Source: Anaerolineaceae bacterium UBA6133 | GTDB taxonomy: Bacteria > Chloroflexota > Anaerolineae > Anaerolineales > Anaerolineaceae | Direction: 5' to 3' | NCBI GenBank assembly: GCA_002435825.1 | Contig: DIVL01000044.1 | Coordinates: 1-42,585 of the forward strand | DNA: 42,585 nt | Shown: piece after piece, positions 6,326 through 15,291 of the stretch | Numbering within the stretch: the first letter of the stretch is position 1 | Layout of the letters: each line of letters opens with the position of its first letter | Notes under the pieces: model-generated | Database searches by the model: none | Seen by the model: the letters and a program-made list of their open reading frames with translations, nothing else | What the model was told of the DNA's origin: nothing | Position numbers and translations under genes: made by a program

Positions 6326-9151
6326 TCAATTAATAAACCCTTGCTGCCGGGCAACTCGAATGGCTTGGGTGCGGGTGGAAACCCCCAACTTCGTAAAGGC
6401 ATTGTTTAGGTGCCTCTTCACCGTGTTTACGGAGATATGAAGTTCCAAGGCAATTTCATTGTTGGAATATCCTTTGCCCACTAATTGCATTACTTCAATT
6501 TCCCGGTTGGTCAGCAATTCGACGACCAAAAAATCCATTTCCGACTCTTCTTCAACTTCTTTTTTGCTCTTTTTTATATCGAAGCCTTTATTGGTCAGGC
6601 GGAAGAGAAGGTCAGCCACGAAGGCTTTGCTGGGCAGCTTGTCTTTAAATTTGTTTTGCTTTAGAGCTGCCATATAATGAATCAATATTTGCGACATGGG
6701 AATACCCTCGTCCAAAAACAATTGTCGAAATTCTTGAGGCTCGGCAATTTTCAGAGCAGCATTCAATGCTGTGAGCATTTCATCGTCTTTATTGAGTTCA
6801 TGGTATGCCAGTGAAAGCAAAATGTAAACTTCAATCAAATGCTCGACCATACCCGCATCAACCAACATTGGAATGAGTCCATTGAGTTTTTCTGTTGCCA
6901 TGTTTAGCTTCATTGGATCGTGTTGTAAGCGACCTTGGGTGAGTAGGCTCCGGGCAATAAGTATTAGAGCATTATCTGCTATCGTAAACGGTATGCTTCT
7001 CAGGTCTTTCAGACTGGTTTTTTCATCAAACCCAAGTTTTTGAATCAATTTCTGACCGGTTGAAATCTGCCCTCTCTGCAAAGCCCACTTCACTTCATTT
7101 AAGTCGAGAATCAAATCGTCTAATTTTGCCTGACTCGTAATGGAAAGCTGCCTCGCAAGTGTCAGTTCATTTTTTGATTTTGAGAAATCTCCCTGGCATT
7201 GATACAGATGCGCCATTCGAATATGGGTGTCAAATTCGTTGAACGATAGCAAGGAATCTCCACTCTTTTCGATACTTTTTTGTAAATATTGCTGTGCTTC
7301 ATCAAGCTGATTTTTTGCCAAATAGATTTCGGAAATCTCTTTATAACATAAGCTTTCAAGAGCAGAATATTTTCCGGACGTAGCGGAGGAAAATTTTAAG
7401 GACTGTTGAAAAATAATCATTGCCTGATCGAGTTGCCCGTTGTCAATCAATATTTCTCCCAGGTTGATACGGGCAATCATCATCGCGAACCAATTCCCGG
7501 ATTTTTCTCCAGCGGTGATCGTTTTGCGCAAAACGCGAATGGCTTTTGTCAGTTGACCATTGATAGAAAGCGTAATTCCCTGATTTAACAGAGCAAAGCT
7601 TTGTGCAAAAATATTTTTATCTGACAGCAGGCGCATAGTTTGCCTTGAAAGCTCCAGCGATTTATTCGTATCACACTCGGCAGCGGCAATAAGGGACTTT
7701 GCAGCTGCTATCAGTGCCCAAATTTCATTTTCAAAAGGTTTCAATTTTGAATCTGGGCTAAGAGCCTCCAATAATTCGCTGGCTTTGTCCAACCAGTTTT
7801 CACCGGTCTCAAAATCAAAGGACAATAAAGATCGCCAGGAATAAAGTAGGCTCAACACGGGGCTGGAAGCCATAAGTTCCCGGTCTATTCTGTTAATTTG
7901 CCCGATGATATCCAAGACGCGGTTTTGTCTGATTGCCTCCAAAGAGTATGTTTCCATAAGTTCAACCAATTTGGACTTATCGTCAATGCTTTCTGCGTAG
8001 GTAAGAGCCGCGTCATACAGACCGTTTTCTTCGCACCAGCTTATAGCCCGTGTGTACAAAATGGGTATTTCTTCTCGATAAGTTTCTGTCAAGATCTGGC
8101 GTAAAGCTGTGACAAAAAGAGGATGATAGCGGTACCAATTTTCTTCCGGGTCTAAGGTGTTCAGGAATAAATTGGAATGATAGAGTTCATTTAGTAGTTC
8201 ACGGCTATTGGAAGTTGGCTCAAATGGCTTAAGAATGTAATCACACAAAGGTCCGCAGAGAGTTGATAAGATTGAGGTACGCAATAAAAAATTCTGGACT
8301 TTCACGGGTTGCTGTCTGATAACTTCCTCAACGATGTATTCCAACGTTAAATTTGCATTGGAGCTAATGGTTATGTCTTGTGTTTGCACCAATTTCTCGT
8401 CAATATTCGTGAGGGATGCAAGAAGTAATCCGGTTATCCACCCTTCAGTTTTTTTGTAGAACTGCTCTACTGCTTGTTCTGGCAGACTGAGCTGCCTGAT
8501 TTGGTTGAGAAACTGGTTTGTTTCTTGTAATGAGAAAGCAAGATCTTCGGCACGTAGTTCGGTGATGCGGTGATTAACGCGTAAACGGGCCAGGGGGAAA
8601 GGAGGATCAGACCGTGTAATAATGACCAGCCGTAAATGTTCGGGAAAATGATCTAAAAGGTAGATGATACTTTCATGGATTTGCTTATTTTTGATATTGT
8701 GATAATCATCAAGAATAAGAGTGAAATCGGTCGTTGATTCTGAAAAGTTATTTATAAGAGCTGCCAATGCAGCAGGATAGTTGCCATTTGAACCAATCTC
8801 CGATGGCAGGTTCAATCGAGAGCGGTTAGTGGAAAAAAGGGTCTTATCAAGCAATTGCTTGATGTAACGACTAAAGATCAATGGGTCGTTATCGTATGCG
8901 TCCAGCGATAACCAGGCAACAGGAGTCTTGCTATGATGTGTCCAATCTGCAACCAGGGTGGTTTTTCCATAACCGGGAGGGGAAGATACCAGAACAAACC
9001 CAAACTCAATTCCCTTTTCAATTCTATCGATCAGATGGTTACGATGAACCAAATTATTCTTGATTAATGGTGTCACCATCTTGATCTGGAGCAAAGGAAA
9101 TTCGTTGAAGTTTTTCATGCAATATTTCCTCAGTGCTAAATTGTAATTCAT
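6326..9151 (-). CDS. MalT-like LuxR-family ATP-dependent transcriptional regulator (LAL type)
   Basis: A 941-residue regulator. The N-terminal STAND-type ATPase has Walker A SSPPGYGKTT (residues 57-65) and a Walker B-like LILDDYH (about 148-152). The middle (about 390-830) is a long helical TPR-like array that in MalT binds the inducer. The C-terminus (about 880-941) is a LuxR helix-turn-helix: LTNREIEVMQLVGKGYSNNE with IALELHISVNTVKRHL. Such proteins activate genes when ATP and a ligand are bound. ATG at 9151 is used; ATG codons at residues 12 and 25 are alternatives. It sits between a serine hydrolase gene upstream and the CrtO-like/radical SAM pair downstream, all on the same strand, so it is a candidate regulator of this block. 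The ligand is unknown. Confidence 0.9.
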   Translation of the reverse strand: MNYNLALRKYCMKNFNEFPLLQIKMVTPLIKNNLVHRNHLIDRIEKGIEFGFVLVSSPPGYGKTTLVADWTHHSKTPVAWLSLDAYDNDPLIFSRYIKQLLDKTLFSTNRSRLNLPSEIGSNGNYPAALAALINNFSESTTDFTLILDDYHNIKNKQIHESIIYLLDHFPEHLRLVIITRSDPPFPLARLRVNHRITELRAEDLAFSLQETNQFLNQIRQLSLPEQAVEQFYKKTEGWITGLLLASLTNIDEKLVQTQDITISSNANLTLEYIVEEVIRQQPVKVQNFLLRTSILSTLCGPLCDYILKPFEPTSNSRELLNELYHSNLFLNTLDPEENWYRYHPLFVTALRQILTETYREEIPILYTRAISWCEENGLYDAALTYAESIDDKSKLVELMETYSLEAIRQNRVLDIIGQINRIDRELMASSPVLSLLYSWRSLLSFDFETGENWLDKASELLEALSPDSKLKPFENEIWALIAAAKSLIAAAECDTNKSLELSRQTMRLLSDKNIFAQSFALLNQGITLSINGQLTKAIRVLRKTITAGEKSGNWFAMMIARINLGEILIDNGQLDQAMIIFQQSLKFSSATSGKYSALESLCYKEISEIYLAKNQLDEAQQYLQKSIEKSGDSLLSFNEFDTHIRMAHLYQCQGDFSKSKNELTLARQLSITSQAKLDDLILDLNEVKWALQRGQISTGQKLIQKLGFDEKTSLKDLRSIPFTIADNALILIARSLLTQGRLQHDPMKLNMATEKLNGLIPMLVDAGMVEHLIEVYILLSLAYHELNKDDEMLTALNAALKIAEPQEFRQLFLDEGIPMSQILIHYMAALKQNKFKDKLPSKAFVADLLFRLTNKGFDIKKSKKEVEEESEMDFLVVELLTNREIEVMQLVGKGYSNNEIALELHISVNTVKRHLNNAFTKLGVSTRTQAIRVARQQGFIN

Positions 9152-9222
9152 CTTAGAAGTTAGCGGTTTGTCTTTGCTTTTTGATTTAAATTAAATTATC
9201 TAATAACTTTTTGAAAATATCG

Positions 9223-11142
9223 TTAAAAATAAATCTTTAGAAAGTTCCAAAAGACCAATTCCCAAACCATAGCCCACGCGGCAACGGTTATCAATAAGTA
9301 GTGTAATCTTCCGCGAAGATTCCATAAGCGTTTTACCATTGCCGAAATTGCAAATACCAGCATTCCAACTGCCGCTGCCACCATAAAAAATGGAAGGATT
9401 AGCAAATAAGGCAATCCGGTTGGGACTTCGAGTATAAACCGTGGCACTCCATATGCCAGGGATGTGTCTGACAAAACAACAACAAACATAATTAGGAAGG
9501 CAATCAGCAATAAGATAAAAAAGGCTCCATTAGCTTGTGCATAGCGTGAAAGCCGAGACAGTGGTAGAGCCTTTTTTATAACTCTTACAATTGAAGCAAT
9601 AACCCAACCGATTAATGTTGAAAGTAACACCAGAAGACTAAGGCCGACAACGATCAAGTGAAAAGTTGTAGTTTGATACCAAGCTGCCTTTATATATGCT
9701 CCAACACCGGTGAGTAGATATGCCTGACCGGTTTGATCTACTTTGGACACAATTCTTTGCCATGGATTCAGGACACTCACTAGTATACCGGGTTCCACTT
9801 CAACATACTTTCTAACGGTGCCACCGGAGGAAAACAACACATATCCATCTGGTGAAACGCTAACATTCATTGGCGAAAGCAGATTAATGATCTTTTCAAC
9901 TCCGGTAAAATTACTGCGGGATGAAAAGTATTCTCCCTCATACAGACCTTTGCGTGAATTCATATTGGCAAGTGGAGTTGGACTTTCATCAGGTTGGGCG
10001 GGATAATAGCGATCCATAAAGTCTTGAAATATAATTGCTTCCAAATCAGATGCACCTGGCGCGTTGGCCGAAATAAAGAACCCCAAATTCTGTTCGGGTA
10101 AAAGATGTAACCCTGAATGAAAAAGAAAGGTTGCACCGTTATGCCAGAGGTCCAATTGCCCATTGATGTGATTCCATACAAAACCATAAGCCATGGTATC
10201 TTCTAAACTCGGATTATACGGATGTGGGCTTTGCATTAATTCAGCAGTGGCTTCTGAAAGAATACGTATCTCGTTATAGCGTCCTTTTTGCAATTGCGCA
10301 ATCATGAATTTTGCCATGTCATCTGCCGTGGCGCTAATTGCCCCTGCAGGTGAGCCCTGTACTATTTCAAATTCACCTTTTACATATTGATTATTAATGA
10401 AGTTGTAACCAATCGCCAAGTTTTTCCCAAGATCGGCAAGCAACGGCTGGCGAAGCGTACTGTGATTCATATTGAGCGGCAGGAAAATATTTTTCTCCAT
10501 ATAATCCGAGAGCGATAATCCAGATACACGTTCTACGATATAACCGGCTAACGAGGCACCATAATTGGAGTATGCCGCTACTTCTCCAGGTGGAAAGACG
10601 CGAGCCGGGATGTGAGTCTTGAGAAAGTTGCCAAGTGAAGTTAATTGCTCAGGATTATCCACAATCAAACCAATGTTTGATTCTTCAAAGCCGGATGTAT
10701 GTGTCAATAGATTTTTTAATGTAATTGGTGTGGGAAAAGTGGACGGGATTTTAAAATCGAGGTAAGTGTTTATATCGGTGTCGAGGTTAAGTTTTCCCTG
10801 TTCCACTAATTGCATTACTGCTGTAGCAGTAAAAAGTTTGGTGACGGAGCCAATCCGGAAAAGGGTCTGAGTCGGGTTCACTGGGATTTGGTCAATCACA
10901 TTTGAATAACCATATCCTTTGGTGAAGAATACCTGCCCATCTTTTACAACAGTAACCACCACGCCTGGAATATGATTCGTTTTCATTTGCTCTGCGATGA
11001 TGGCGTCCAGGAAGGTTCCCATTTCTTCAGGGGTTGTGATATTACCAGAAGCGGGTGCGGCATTGACGTGAGTAATGTTGGGAATTAAAGCAGAAAATAT
11101 AAGAAATAAAACAAATGCGAGGTTTAATAATCGGCGGTCCAT
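9223..11142 (-). CDS. Membrane-anchored serine hydrolase (class C beta-lactamase/PBP-like)
   Basis: The start chosen is ATG at 11142, giving 639 residues with a clean signal peptide (MDRRLLNLAFVLFLIFSALI then an A-x-A-like cleavage region) and a GAGAGG ribosome site; an ATG 30 bases upstream would place charged residues before it. The family nucleophile motif S-V-T-K is at 99-102, the Y-S-N motif at about 191-193, and the third motif appears as H-S-G in FHSGLHLLP. After the hydrolase domain (about 30-370) comes a short beta domain, then four predicted membrane segments in the last 160 residues, so the catalytic domain faces outward and is anchored at the C-terminus. Relatives include esterases, D-aminopeptidases and penicillin-binding proteins; the substrate is unknown. 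It lies 71 bases upstream of the LuxR regulator. Confidence 0.88.
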   Translation of the reverse strand: MDRRLLNLAFVLFLIFSALIPNITHVNAAPASGNITTPEEMGTFLDAIIAEQMKTNHIPGVVVTVVKDGQVFFTKGYGYSNVIDQIPVNPTQTLFRIGSVTKLFTATAVMQLVEQGKLNLDTDINTYLDFKIPSTFPTPITLKNLLTHTSGFEESNIGLIVDNPEQLTSLGNFLKTHIPARVFPPGEVAAYSNYGASLAGYIVERVSGLSLSDYMEKNIFLPLNMNHSTLRQPLLADLGKNLAIGYNFINNQYVKGEFEIVQGSPAGAISATADDMAKFMIAQLQKGRYNEIRILSEATAELMQSPHPYNPSLEDTMAYGFVWNHINGQLDLWHNGATFLFHSGLHLLPEQNLGFFISANAPGASDLEAIIFQDFMDRYYPAQPDESPTPLANMNSRKGLYEGEYFSSRSNFTGVEKIINLLSPMNVSVSPDGYVLFSSGGTVRKYVEVEPGILVSVLNPWQRIVSKVDQTGQAYLLTGVGAYIKAAWYQTTTFHLIVVGLSLLVLLSTLIGWVIASIVRVIKKALPLSRLSRYAQANGAFFILLLIAFLIMFVVVLSDTSLAYGVPRFILEVPTGLPYLLILPFFMVAAAVGMLVFAISAMVKRLWNLRGRLHYLLITVAAWAMVWELVFWNFLKIYF

Positions 11143-11230
11143 GGAACCTCTCTTTTCAAGCAGGAAGGTCAATTTCCTAATAATTTTAATCCATTTGCAA
11201 AATCCGTGTCAAATCGCCGCATTGCCTCAA

Positions 11231-11247
11231 TTGTGAGGAGGTCAGCA
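11231..11247 (+). repeat. 17-bp direct repeat, copy 2
   Basis: Identical to 3888-3904. Here the Shine-Dalgarno-like core precedes an ATG at 11247 whose frame reads nine codons (MYFLVPGRL) and stops, so it may be a leader or the broken start of a lost gene. It lies beyond the start of the serine hydrolase, at the point where composition changes back to GC-richer core-like DNA. Confidence 0.7.
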
Positions 11248-11285
11248 TGTATTTCCTGGTTCCCGGACGCCTTTAAAAGGCTCGC

Positions 11286-11585
11286 CTAATCAATACTTTT
11301 TTTCTTGCCGCCTTCAAGCAACTCAACCAGTCCAAGCAGCATCAGGAAGTAAGCGAGGCCTTCATCCAGGTTGCCAATGATGGGGAGGTTGTCCGGAATG
11401 AGTTCAAAAATGCCGAAGGTGGGGTTGAGCACGTACACCAAACCGAGAAAAGCCAATCCCAGCACAAGCCAACGTGGCCAGCCTTTGGATGAGAGCGGTT
11501 CAACCAACCCGCGCGTAAAAGCTGAGCGCAGGTCTTCCGCGTTGCCCGGAGCTTCGCCAATATCTATAATTTTGGGATCTTTCAT
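11286..11585 (-). CDS. DUF1232 (YkvA-like) small membrane protein
   Basis: A 99-residue protein. After a polar N-terminus of about 40 residues come two hydrophobic stretches, WLVLGLAFLGLVYVLNP and GLAYFLMLLGLVELL, separated by FELIPDNLPIIGNLDE. The L-x-P-x(5)-L-I-P-D-x-x-P-x-x-G-x-x-D-D pattern is the hallmark of the DUF1232/YkvA family, whose function is unknown. ATG at 11585 lies 10 bases after the stop of the GH4 gene, so it is probably the last gene of that operon. Confidence 0.8.
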   Translation of the reverse strand: MKDPKIIDIGEAPGNAEDLRSAFTRGLVEPLSSKGWPRWLVLGLAFLGLVYVLNPTFGIFELIPDNLPIIGNLDEGLAYFLMLLGLVELLEGGKKKSID

Positions 11586-11595
11586 GGGTTTTCCT

Positions 11596-12981
11596 TTAGC
11601 TGAAAAATTGGGGGAGAAAGCGGCTTGAGCTGGTCAGAATCTGTTCGAGAACGCGTTCTGCCTGGTCCAGATCGGTGATGGTAGGGTCAAGCAACACGCT
11701 TTGCATAGCCAGGGTGCGATCGCCTTTGACGACGGAATCGATGCACAGCTGGCTGGTGACCACTTCCCGCTGCAATAAGGCTGTGATTCCAATTGGCAGG
11801 GAGCCGATAGGCTGACCGTGAATGCCGCTGCGGTTAATAATCGCAGGTACTTCTACGATCGCGTCTTCAGGTAATCCTTCAATCAGACCGGCGTTGGGGA
11901 TGTTGACCGCTTCCCACAAGAGATTGGAATCAGTCAGGATGGCTTCAATGATCTCTACCGCGCCTTCTGAGTGAGTGCAGGCATACTCCTCCGAAGGAGT
12001 ACCTGTGAGAATATCCTGCTTGAGCTGCTGCCACATCAGGTCGCGATGCCTGGCAAAGTAAGCCCAATCGTACAGAGAAATGTCAAACTTTTGCCACGGC
12101 TTCTCGACCGCATCAGACATCCAGGGCAGGTATTCGCAAAGGTGTTCATCGCCAGGGATAGGGAAGAGATCAAAGGCGTCGAAGACGCGGCGGGTGAGGG
12201 GCTCAAAGCTTTCCGGAAGCTCCTGCCAAGCCTGGCGGAAGCGCGGATAGAGATCCTCACCTGTTTTGCGGTTGTGGAGTTCGAGCAGCCAGGTGAAGTG
12301 ATTGAGCCCGGCAGCTTTGATGGCAAAATGCTCAATACCCTGGGCAGCCATGTGCGCCAGGGGCTTATCGTTGCATGGGTCGGCATGGGTACTTAGGAAG
12401 TCATCGGCTCCGGAGAGCTGATACTGCAAGACGAGGGCTTTGGCAACCATCGCGTAGCCCGCGGTAAGCTGATGGCAGAGCCCCACCACCTTGATTTTTG
12501 AGTACTTGTGGATCAGGTAGCAGATGCGATGCATGGGGTTGGTGAAGTTGATAAACCAGGCATCGGGGCACTGCTCCTCCATGTCGTGCGCAATTTCCAG
12601 AATGGTATTGACGTTGCGGGCCGCATGGGCGAAGCCGCCAGGTCCTCCATTTTCGGCGTAGGGTTGGCGGATGCCAAGGGGCAGCGTGCGCTCAAAATCT
12701 TCCTGCCAAAGCTGCTCGCGGGGCTGCACTTCGACCGCGGAGATGACAAAATCAGCCCCTTTCAGAGCAGTTTTGTGGGATGAGTGGCTGGTAATCGTTT
12801 TTTGGCAGTTCCAGGCGGAATTGAGCCAATTTGCGAATTCGGTAATGATGGCGAGCGACTCGGGGTTGGTGTCCACCAAAGCGAGCTCAGCATTTTTGAG
12901 TACTTCGCTGCGCAGGAGAGTGATGAGGGTGCTCTGCCCAAAGGAAGAGCTGCCAGCGCCCAGGCAAACAATGCGGGTCAT
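11596..12981 (-). CDS. Glycoside hydrolase family 4 protein
   Basis: A 461-residue cytoplasmic GH4-type enzyme. These glycosidases use NAD+ and a divalent metal and cleave by oxidation-elimination, acting on alpha- or beta-glycosides, sometimes phosphorylated. Visible family marks are the N-terminal Rossmann motif IVCLGAGSSSFG, the NP motif in FINFTNPMHRI (metal and substrate binding), the cysteine-histidine motif GLCHQL and ENGGPGGFAHAARN. The exact substrate class (alpha-galactosidase, alpha-glucosidase or uronidase) cannot be fixed here. Its ATG overlaps the TGA of the fused NfnAB gene (ATGA), which indicates translational coupling; the DUF1232 gene follows after 10 bases. Pairing with an electron-bifurcating oxidoreductase is unusual. 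Confidence 0.88.
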   Translation of the reverse strand: MTRIVCLGAGSSSFGQSTLITLLRSEVLKNAELALVDTNPESLAIITEFANWLNSAWNCQKTITSHSSHKTALKGADFVISAVEVQPREQLWQEDFERTLPLGIRQPYAENGGPGGFAHAARNVNTILEIAHDMEEQCPDAWFINFTNPMHRICYLIHKYSKIKVVGLCHQLTAGYAMVAKALVLQYQLSGADDFLSTHADPCNDKPLAHMAAQGIEHFAIKAAGLNHFTWLLELHNRKTGEDLYPRFRQAWQELPESFEPLTRRVFDAFDLFPIPGDEHLCEYLPWMSDAVEKPWQKFDISLYDWAYFARHRDLMWQQLKQDILTGTPSEEYACTHSEGAVEIIEAILTDSNLLWEAVNIPNAGLIEGLPEDAIVEVPAIINRSGIHGQPIGSLPIGITALLQREVVTSQLCIDSVVKGDRTLAMQSVLLDPTITDLDQAERVLEQILTSSSRFLPQFFS

Positions 12982-15281
12982 GCGTGCAGCTCCAAACCAA
13001 ATTGACGCAGAATACTGGCTGCGGCTTTGCGGCCGGCGCCCATGGCCTTGATGACCGTCGCGCCGCCTGTGACGATGTCTCCTCCTGCATAAACGCCCGG
13101 GATGGAGGTTTGCGAGGTTTCAGGGTCAACCAGGATATGCCCCCACTTGTCCACGTTCAACCCCTGGGTTGTCTGATGGATGATAGGGTTGGACCCATTT
13201 CCAATGGCTACAATGGCAATTTTGAGATCCATCTTGTATTCGGATCCCTCGAGTGGGATGGGACGGCGGCGACCGGACGCGTCGGGTTCACCAAGCTCCA
13301 TTTTTTGCAGGCGAACGCCGGTGAGGCGACCTTCCTGGTCGCCATGGAACGCCAGTGGAGCGCTCAGGTAGGCGAAGTCGACGCCTTCAGCAATGGCATG
13401 CTCGATTTCATCCTTGCGGCCGGGCATTTCGGCTTGGGTGCGGCGATAGATGATGGTGACTTTGGCTGCTCCGAGACGCAAGGCGACACGGGCAGAGTCG
13501 AGGGCAGTGTTGCCGCCGCCAAAAACGCCTACTGTTTTATTGAGCATGTTGAGGATGGGCGTATCAACGAACGGATATTCGTAAGCTTTCATTAGGTTGA
13601 CACGCGTCAGGAATTCGTTGGCAGAATAGACGCCAACCAGCGATTCTCCTTCTATACCCAGAAAGTTGGGCAATCCGGCACCGGTTCCAATGAAAACCGC
13701 GTCAAACTTCTCATTTTTGAGCAGCTCATCAATAGTGAAAATAGCGCCGATGAGGGTGTTAGGCACGAAGTTGACCCCCGCTTGCGCAAGCGAATCGACT
13801 TCCTGGGCGACGATGGACTTGGGAAGGCGGAATTCCGGGATGCCATAGCGCAAAACACCGCCGAAATCGTGAAAGGCTTCAAAAACTGTCACTTGCACGC
13901 CAGCGCGCACAAGATCACCAGCGCAGCTCAAGCTGGCAGGTCCGGAACCTATCATAGCGGCTTTAAAAGCTGTTTGGTTTGGCGATGGCTGAACTTCGGG
14001 CTCAGCAGCGGCAAGCGCGTCCGAAACATAGCGTTCAAGCGCGCCGATGTTGATCGGTTTGCCTTTTCGAATGAGAATACACGCGCCTTCACATTGATCC
14101 TCTTGCGGGCAGACACGTCCACAGACGCGTGGGAGCGCGTTGTCAGTCTTGATCAAGCGACCTGCGCCAACCGGATCGCCTTGCTTGATCAACTGGATGA
14201 ATTGTGGAATTTTTACAGCAACCGGGCAGCCTTCCACGCAGAGTGGCGTGCGGCACTGCAGGCATCTTTCAGCTTCAATAAGAGCTTGCTCTGGTGTGAG
14301 TCCGAGGGCAACCTCCTGGAAGTTGCGTACGCGTTCATGAGCGGGCAGCTCGGGCATGATCTGACGCTCTTTAGGCGACTGGGGAGACTGTTCTTCGAGC
14401 AGCGCAATTTCTATGTCGGCTATCTGCGTATCAAGACGGCAGTCTTCAGGGTGGTTGTAGGTGCGGTTGCGGTGAATGACTGTTTCGAAATCCACCAGGT
14501 GTCCATCAAATTCAGGACCATCAACGCAGGTGAATTTGACCTTGTCGCCTACCTGCACACGGCAGCCGCCGCACATGCCGGTACCATCAACCATGATGGT
14601 GTTGAGACTGACTGTGGTTGGAATTCCATAAGGCTTGGTAAGGTCCGCGACGGCACGCATCATGAAGAGCGGACCGATCGCGAGGATGTAATCGAAACGC
14701 TCGCCGGCTTCAAGCAGCAAGCGCAGCTGGTCAGTAACAAAACCGTGCAGTCCGGAGGAACCGTCATCGGTGGTGATGAGAAGGCGGTCACTGACCTCTT
14801 CAATTTCAGGTTTGAGGATGATAAAGTCTTTGTTGCGGGCACCGACAATGGATGTGACGTGGTTGCCAGCCAGTTTGAGAGCTTTGGCGACCGGATAAGC
14901 AACAGCTGCGCCGACACCACCGCCAATTACAGCCACCCTGCCAAAATTCTTGATCTCGGAAGGATTGCCAAGGGGACCCAGGACATCATGGATGATCTCT
15001 CCCGGCTGGAGAGCCTCGAGCATCATGGTGGTTTTGCCGACCGTCTGAACGATCAGGGTGATGGTGCCTTCGCTTGAATCGTGATCAACAATCGTCATAG
15101 GCACACGTTCGCCGCCGTCGTCAAGACGCAAGATGATGAATTGACCGGCTTTAGCTTTTCTGGCTATGTGGGGTGAAAAAATGACATACTGGTTAATTTT
15201 TTCCGCGAGCAGTTTTTTTTCAAGAATCGTGTTTAATGCATGCATTAGGGTTGCCTGGTGGGATTGGTTATGAACTGACAT
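12978..15281 (-). CDS. nfnAB: Fused NfnA-NfnB: NADH-dependent ferredoxin:NADP+ oxidoreductase
   Basis: One 767-residue chain joins two proteins that are usually separate. Residues 1-290 are NfnA/SudB-like: FAD/NAD-binding fold (AVIGGGVGAAVAYP near 117-130) and a [2Fe-2S] site C237, C240, C252 in MCGGCRVQVG. Residues 310-767 are NfnB/SudA/GltD-like: Cys clusters CLQCRTPLCVEGCP (340-352) and CGRVCPQEDQCEGAC (387-401) for two [4Fe-4S] centres, an FAD motif IGSGPASLSCAG and an NADP motif FGGGNTALDSA. Nfn bifurcates electrons from NADPH to ferredoxin and NAD+, or runs in reverse. Fused forms are often annotated as dihydroorotate dehydrogenase/glutamate synthase. ATG at 15281 lies 10 bases after the TPR gene; ATG at 15245 is an alternative nearer the usual NfnA start. 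GH4 follows with an ATGA overlap. Confidence 0.92.
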   Translation of the reverse strand: MSVHNQSHQATLMHALNTILEKKLLAEKINQYVIFSPHIARKAKAGQFIILRLDDGGERVPMTIVDHDSSEGTITLIVQTVGKTTMMLEALQPGEIIHDVLGPLGNPSEIKNFGRVAVIGGGVGAAVAYPVAKALKLAGNHVTSIVGARNKDFIILKPEIEEVSDRLLITTDDGSSGLHGFVTDQLRLLLEAGERFDYILAIGPLFMMRAVADLTKPYGIPTTVSLNTIMVDGTGMCGGCRVQVGDKVKFTCVDGPEFDGHLVDFETVIHRNRTYNHPEDCRLDTQIADIEIALLEEQSPQSPKERQIMPELPAHERVRNFQEVALGLTPEQALIEAERCLQCRTPLCVEGCPVAVKIPQFIQLIKQGDPVGAGRLIKTDNALPRVCGRVCPQEDQCEGACILIRKGKPINIGALERYVSDALAAAEPEVQPSPNQTAFKAAMIGSGPASLSCAGDLVRAGVQVTVFEAFHDFGGVLRYGIPEFRLPKSIVAQEVDSLAQAGVNFVPNTLIGAIFTIDELLKNEKFDAVFIGTGAGLPNFLGIEGESLVGVYSANEFLTRVNLMKAYEYPFVDTPILNMLNKTVGVFGGGNTALDSARVALRLGAAKVTIIYRRTQAEMPGRKDEIEHAIAEGVDFAYLSAPLAFHGDQEGRLTGVRLQKMELGEPDASGRRRPIPLEGSEYKMDLKIAIVAIGNGSNPIIHQTTQGLNVDKWGHILVDPETSQTSIPGVYAGGDIVTGGATVIKAMGAGRKAAASILRQFGLELHA

Positions 15282-15291
15282 CCGATCGATA

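Noticed and set aside
13782..15077. 431-codon open frame on the plus strand
   Set aside because: It lies wholly antisense to nfnAB, whose motifs are unambiguous; GC-rich codon use opens the opposite frame. No ribosome site or family match.
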